Part shown: positions 7,557 through 10,132 of the stretch, in pieces
Layout: each line of letters begins with the position of its first letter
Position numbering within the stretch: the first letter of the stretch is position 1
NCBI GenBank assembly: GCA_934702165.1
Contig: CAKUYG010000067.1
Span: forward strand, 1 to 10,132
Reading direction: 5' to 3'
Length of the DNA stretch: 10,132 nt
Source of the DNA: an uncultured Bacteroidales bacterium
Lineage (GTDB): Bacteria; Bacteroidota; Bacteroidia; Bacteroidales; UBA932
Position numbers and translations under genes: made by a program
The notes under the pieces: generated by a model
The model's database searches: none
What the model was told of the DNA's origin: nothing
What the model saw: the letters and a program-made list of their open reading frames with translations, nothing else

Positions 7557-8027
7557 ATGTGGTGGATAACGGCAGCTCTGATCTTTGCGGGCATACTCTT
7601 CATGCTCGTTGAATTACTTCTGGTACCGGGAGTCGGCATCGGTGGAATCCTAAGTCTGGCATCACTGTGCGCGGCGTGCTGGTACACATTTGTATACATC
7701 GGCACCGGGGCCGGCTGGACGGTTCTCATACTTGTGCTCGTGCTTCTTGTAGTCTCTATCTGCATTGCGCTGAGAGCCAAGACATGGAAAAGATTTGAAC
7801 TCAAGACGGAGGTCACTTCCAAGGTCAACGATGAAGCGTCCTCCCTTCACCCTTCCGACCGCGGGACTGCACAGACACGCCTAGCACCGATGGGGACCGG
7901 ACGCTTCGGCGATGTCGTATGCGAAGTCAAGAGCTCAGACAATTCCCTCATCTCAGCAGGAACCCCTCTGGAAATAGTGGCAATCGAAGACAACCAAGTG
8001 ATTGTAAAACCTTTAACACAACAATAA
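7557..8027 (+). CDS. NfeD-like membrane protein with C-terminal OB-fold domain (short form)
   Basis: 156 aa, ATG 7557, stop TAA. Three membrane segments (about residues 2-24, 26-48 and 53-73, with the Gly-rich turn VPGVGIGGI between the first two) are followed by a cytoplasmic linker. A compact beta-rich domain at about 102-155 (GTAQTRLAPMGTGRFGD, then ISAGTPLEIVAIEDNQVIV) has the NfeD OB-fold pattern. The N-terminal ClpP-like serine protease domain of long NfeD proteins is absent, so this is the short class that pairs with flotillin-like proteins. The stop touches the floA start with no gap, the standard nfeD-floA arrangement. In the family it is thought to assist flotillin assembly in the membrane; that role is inferred here. 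TTG 7530 is an alternative start but overlaps the promoter. Confidence 0.88.
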   Translation: MWWITAALIFAGILFMLVELLLVPGVGIGGILSLASLCAACWYTFVYIGTGAGWTVLILVLVLLVVSICIALRAKTWKRFELKTEVTSKVNDEASSLHPSDRGTAQTRLAPMGTGRFGDVVCEVKSSDNSLISAGTPLEIVAIEDNQVIVKPLTQQ

Positions 8028-8972
8028 ATGAATCCTATCCTTCTCGCGGCAATCGTCATCGTGTCGCTCATCATCATCCTGTGGTTCTTCCCGGTGGCAC
8101 TGTGGTTCCAGGCAGTCCTCTCTGGTGTGTATGTATCTCTTCTTCAACTGGTTCTGATGCGCTGGAGAGGTGTCAACCCGCACACCATAGTGATGGCCAT
8201 GATCACCGGCACGAAAGCCGGTCTGTCACTGAAAGTCAACGAGCTGGAAGCCCACTACCTCGCCAAAGGCAATGTGCCGAAAGTCATCATGGCACTGATC
8301 TCTGCCAACAAGGCCAACATCGCCCTGGATTTCAAGATGGCATCAGCCATCGACCTCGCCGGCCGCGATGTGCTTGAAGCGGTGCAGATGTCAGTCAACC
8401 CGAAAGTCATCAACACCCCGCCGGTTACGGCTGTCGCCAAGGACGGAATCCAGCTCATAGCCAAGGCCCGTGTGACCGTGCGCGCCAACATCAAGCAGCT
8501 CGTCGGAGGAGCAGGAGAGGAGACCATCCTCGCAAGGGTCGGAGAAGGCATCGTAAGCAGCATCGGTTCTTCCGAATCCCACAAGTCCGTACTCGAGAAC
8601 CCTGACAGCATCTCCAAACTCGTGCTCAACAAGGGCCTCGATGCCGGCACGGCCTACGAGATCCTCTCCATCGACATAGCCGACATCGACGTAGGCAAGA
8701 ACATCGGCGCCGTCCTCCAGATGGACCAGGCCGATGCAGACAAGAACATAGCCCAGGCACGCGCCGAGGAGCGCAGAGCTATGGCAGTGGCCCTTGAGCA
8801 GGAGATGAAAGCCAAAGCCCAGGAAGCGCGCGCCAAGGTCATCGAGGCCGAATCAGAAGTGCCGCTGGCCATGGCCGAAGCCTTCCGCAACGGCAACCTC
8901 GGCATCATGGACTACTACCGGATGAAGAACATCCAGGCCGACACCGACATGCGCGAGACCCTCGCGAAATAG
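8028..8972 (+). CDS. floA: Flotillin-like protein FloA (SPFH/UPF0365 family)
   Basis: 314 aa, ATG 8028 directly after the nfeD TAA, stop TAG. A hydrophobic N-terminal hairpin (about residues 4-22 and 24-44) anchors the protein on the inner membrane without crossing fully. The SPFH domain (about 50-210) includes the block [20 protein letters not shown] and the [20 protein letters not shown] stretch typical of this family. A long Ala/Glu/Lys-rich helix (about 232-285, with [20 protein letters not shown]) predicts oligomerisation by coiled coil. The end, [21 protein letters not shown], matches the normal family end and length. FloA forms membrane microdomain assemblies; in Bacillus subtilis it affects membrane fluidity and is associated with secretion and signalling complexes. 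It is co-transcribed with nfeD and ends 22 bases before a strong terminator. Confidence 0.95.
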   Translation: MNPILLAAIVIVSLIIILWFFPVALWFQAVLSGVYVSLLQLVLMRWRGVNPHTIVMAMITGTKAGLSLKVNELEAHYLAKGNVPKVIMALISANKANIALDFKMASAIDLAGRDVLEAVQMSVNPKVINTPPVTAVAKDGIQLIAKARVTVRANIKQLVGGAGEETILARVGEGIVSSIGSSESHKSVLENPDSISKLVLNKGLDAGTAYEILSIDIADIDVGKNIGAVLQMDQADADKNIAQARAEERRAMAVALEQEMKAKAQEARAKVIEAESEVPLAMAEAFRNGNLGIMDYYRMKNIQADTDMRETLAK

Positions 8973-8994
8973 CCCGTCGGAGCCTCTTATCGAA

Positions 8995-9031
8995 ACAGCC
9001 CCGTACATGCAAGTGCAGTGTACGGGGCTGT
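8995..9031 (+). terminator. Strong hairpin terminator after floA
   Basis: A perfect 13-base-pair stem (8995-9007 with 9019-9031, ACAGCCCCGTACA and its complement) encloses an 11-base loop that itself contains TGCA-AG-TGCA. The run after it (GTTGTCTCC) is only mildly T-rich. It could act in either direction, closing floA on the plus strand and catching minus-strand transcripts from the 9309 gene. Confidence 0.7.
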
Positions 9032-9308
9032 GTTGTCTCCTGTCGCTATGGGGCGTGTCATTGTCCTATTGTCGGGCTCCTGTTTTGTTTTCGTCAGGCC
9101 CGGTCATACCGCCTCGGTCTGGAGCACGTCCAGTGACCAGTCTGTGTAACCGAAAGACTCCAGCAGATGGCATCGGTCTTGCTCTAGTGGACCTCAGGCC
9201 TCTCTGTGGCACACGGACATTACCGACCATAACGAAAATCACCGTGTAACTAATGAAGACTTCTCTGCCATCTGGTCCCGCGAGAGCCTGGAGGCGGTCA
9301 GGCATGCT
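9032..9308. other. Stretch with no supported gene
   Basis: About 280 bases without a convincing coding region. A minus-strand ORF at 9305-9066 (79 aa, starting MPDRLQALAGPDG) begins three bases after the stop of the double-CxxC gene, but its composition (many Arg, Pro and Gly) looks like a non-coding frame. Another minus frame ends in a protein-like tail, LESFGYTDWSLDVLQTEAV, with TGA at 9106-9104, but an upstream TGA limits it to about 29 codons without a start. It could be decayed sequence of a former gene; nothing firm can be said. Confidence 0.4.
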
Positions 9309-9971
9309 TCATTCGCATACGTCGACATACGCCTTTCCCCATTTATCCTCGCCAAGGAACTCCGTGCGGATGTGCGCCTCCGGATCCCTCGGAGGGGTGT
9401 GGGCGCACGGGGCGAAGTGGTACCACTTCGCAGCTTTCGCCGCTATCAGTCTGTCCCGAAGCTCAGCAGAGACTATGACCCTGCGGTCCGACTGGCCACC
9501 GAACCCGAAATACTCCCGTGTCATGTAGATGTGGCCGGACGGATGTTCCGGCAGCGGGAAACACGGTGACGGCATATCGCTGTTGTCATATCGGATACTT
9601 CCGCAGACAGGACATATCTTGTACCTGTACCCGAGCATGTCCAGAGGCTCATTGCAGACCGGTATGTCTATCTGCACCACCCCGTCTATTATGTCCTTCT
9701 TTCGGTAGTAGCGTAATGGCCGGCAGCCTATGCCGAGAGGGCGGAACACTCCCTCGTAGGTCTCCTCGTTGGCGAAGTATGCGTCTATCACCCAGGATGT
9801 GAATGTCCAAAGCTTGTGGTGCGGCGCCTTCGTCACCCGGAACGCATCCTTCTGGATCCTCGGGGAGCAGCACAGTGGACACATCTTTGTTTTGTCGTAT
9901 GTTATCTCCTCGTATCCGTAGTCCTTGTCGGGCTTGGGGTAGCCGCCGGTGTGGGGGTATCCAAACTGCAA
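9309..9971 (-). CDS. Double-CxxC protein, putative zinc-binding, start uncertain; possible immunity-type protein
   Basis: 220 codons, stop TGA. CPLC (31-34) and CPVCG (120-124) are probably the halves of a zinc-binding site, with extra Cys at 35, 83, 106, 137, 189 and 219. The start region reads FGYPHTGGYPKPDKDYGYEE. No signal peptide or membrane segment is seen, so it is likely cytoplasmic. The C-terminal third (HIYMTREYFGFGGQSDRRVIVSAELRD, split by the turn GFGG) recalls the layout of the double-CXXCG family that includes the Myxococcus SitI6 immunity protein: two widely spaced CxxC motifs, then a strand-helix segment containing VIVS and a following helix. That likeness is by layout only. 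The frame has no ATG before CPLC except Met30; TTG 9971 is the only early start, just three bases past an in-frame TGA (9977-9975). The gene may therefore be 5'-truncated, frameshifted, or started at TTG. Confidence 0.65.
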   Translation of the reverse strand: MQFGYPHTGGYPKPDKDYGYEEITYDKTKMCPLCCSPRIQKDAFRVTKAPHHKLWTFTSWVIDAYFANEETYEGVFRPLGIGCRPLRYYRKKDIIDGVVQIDIPVCNEPLDMLGYRYKICPVCGSIRYDNSDMPSPCFPLPEHPSGHIYMTREYFGFGGQSDRRVIVSAELRDRLIAAKAAKWYHFAPCAHTPPRDPEAHIRTEFLGEDKWGKAYVDVCE

Positions 9972-10101
9972 TATTCAGATTCAAGGGTGTCTCATTTTCT
10001 TGCATATTTCTGATTGTTTCTTGTTTTGATTTGAGTATCAGATTCTTGTTACATGCCAATACTTTTAATGTATTGTATTGCTTCTTCTGCAGTTCTGCCA
10101 T
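9649..10101 (-). CDS. Uncertain ORF; its first 40 or so codons in AT-rich DNA may be a real N-terminus
   Basis: ATG 10101, preceded by an in-frame TGA. The first part (MAELQKKQYNTLKVLACNKN, then a Lys/Gln-rich stretch up to ENETPLNLNIAVWI, down to about 9965) has natural composition and low GC. Past about 9965 the frame enters the double-CxxC gene out of register and reads like a shadow. Either the AT-rich part is the true N-terminus of the double-CxxC protein, separated by a one-base frame difference around the CCCCC run at 9958-9962, or it is a chance ORF in the promoter region. No family is recognised. Confidence 0.2.
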   Translation of the reverse strand: MAELQKKQYNTLKVLACNKNLILKSKQETIRNMQENETPLNLNIAVWIPPHRRLPQARQGLRIRGDNIRQNKDVSTVLLPEDPEGCVPGDEGAAPQALDIHILGDRRILRQRGDLRGSVPPSRHRLPAITLLPKEGHNRRGGADRHTGLQ

Positions 10102-10132
10102 TTTGCGTTGTCAATTTGAACCTTGAATGTCT

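Noticed and set aside
9066..9305. Minus-strand 79-codon ORF just after the double-CxxC gene
   Set aside because: The spacing looks like an operon, but the sequence is rich in Arg, Pro and Gly with no recognisable structure. Not enough to call a gene.
8973..10132. Search for tRNA, CRISPR repeats, insertion-sequence ends or attachment sites
   Set aside because: No cloverleaf, no spaced direct repeats and no paired terminal inverted repeats are visible by eye. The only strong inverted repeat is the floA terminator.

Overview
The window looks like chromosome of a member of the Bacteroidales (Bacteroidota). Four things support this. There are TAnnTTTG-type -7 boxes ahead of several genes and almost no Shine-Dalgarno sequences. 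SecD and SecF are encoded as one continuous reading frame, as in that phylum. The DnaE starts directly with its PHP motif (FVHLHVHTQYS). The left edge holds a signal-peptide protein with a BACON-like domain. The genus cannot be fixed from the sequence alone.

Layout. Positions 1-7439 are all minus strand: secDF (7439-4380), a terminator hairpin, dnaE (4314-613), a 53-codon secreted small protein (547-386), and, overlapping its stop by ATGA, the N-terminus of a larger exported protein that runs off the left edge (389-1). From 7557 the plus strand carries a two-gene operon: a short NfeD-type membrane/OB-fold protein (7557-8027), followed with no gap by floA (8028-8972). A strong hairpin at 8995-9031 closes this operon. 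The 117 bases between secDF and nfeD hold two divergent promoters. From 8973 to 9308 I see no convincing gene. At 9309-9971, minus strand, lies a 220-codon protein with two CxxC motifs and no ATG start. It is preceded by an AT-rich stretch and a second, out-of-frame ORF at the right edge.

How the genes relate. dnaE (replicative polymerase), secDF (protein export motor) and floA/nfeD (membrane microdomain scaffold) are housekeeping genes. The two ends look more accessory: an exported BACON-like protein with a coupled small secreted partner on the left, and a double-CxxC protein on the right that resembles polymorphic-toxin immunity proteins in layout only.

The most striking observation is a single in-frame TAG in secDF (5610-5612), at a position where SecD homologues carry a conserved Gly-Tyr. 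The frame is open on both sides. This is a sequencing error, a true nonsense mutation, or a read-through case. General reassignment of TAG is argued against by floA, which ends on TAG at the expected length and directly before its terminator.
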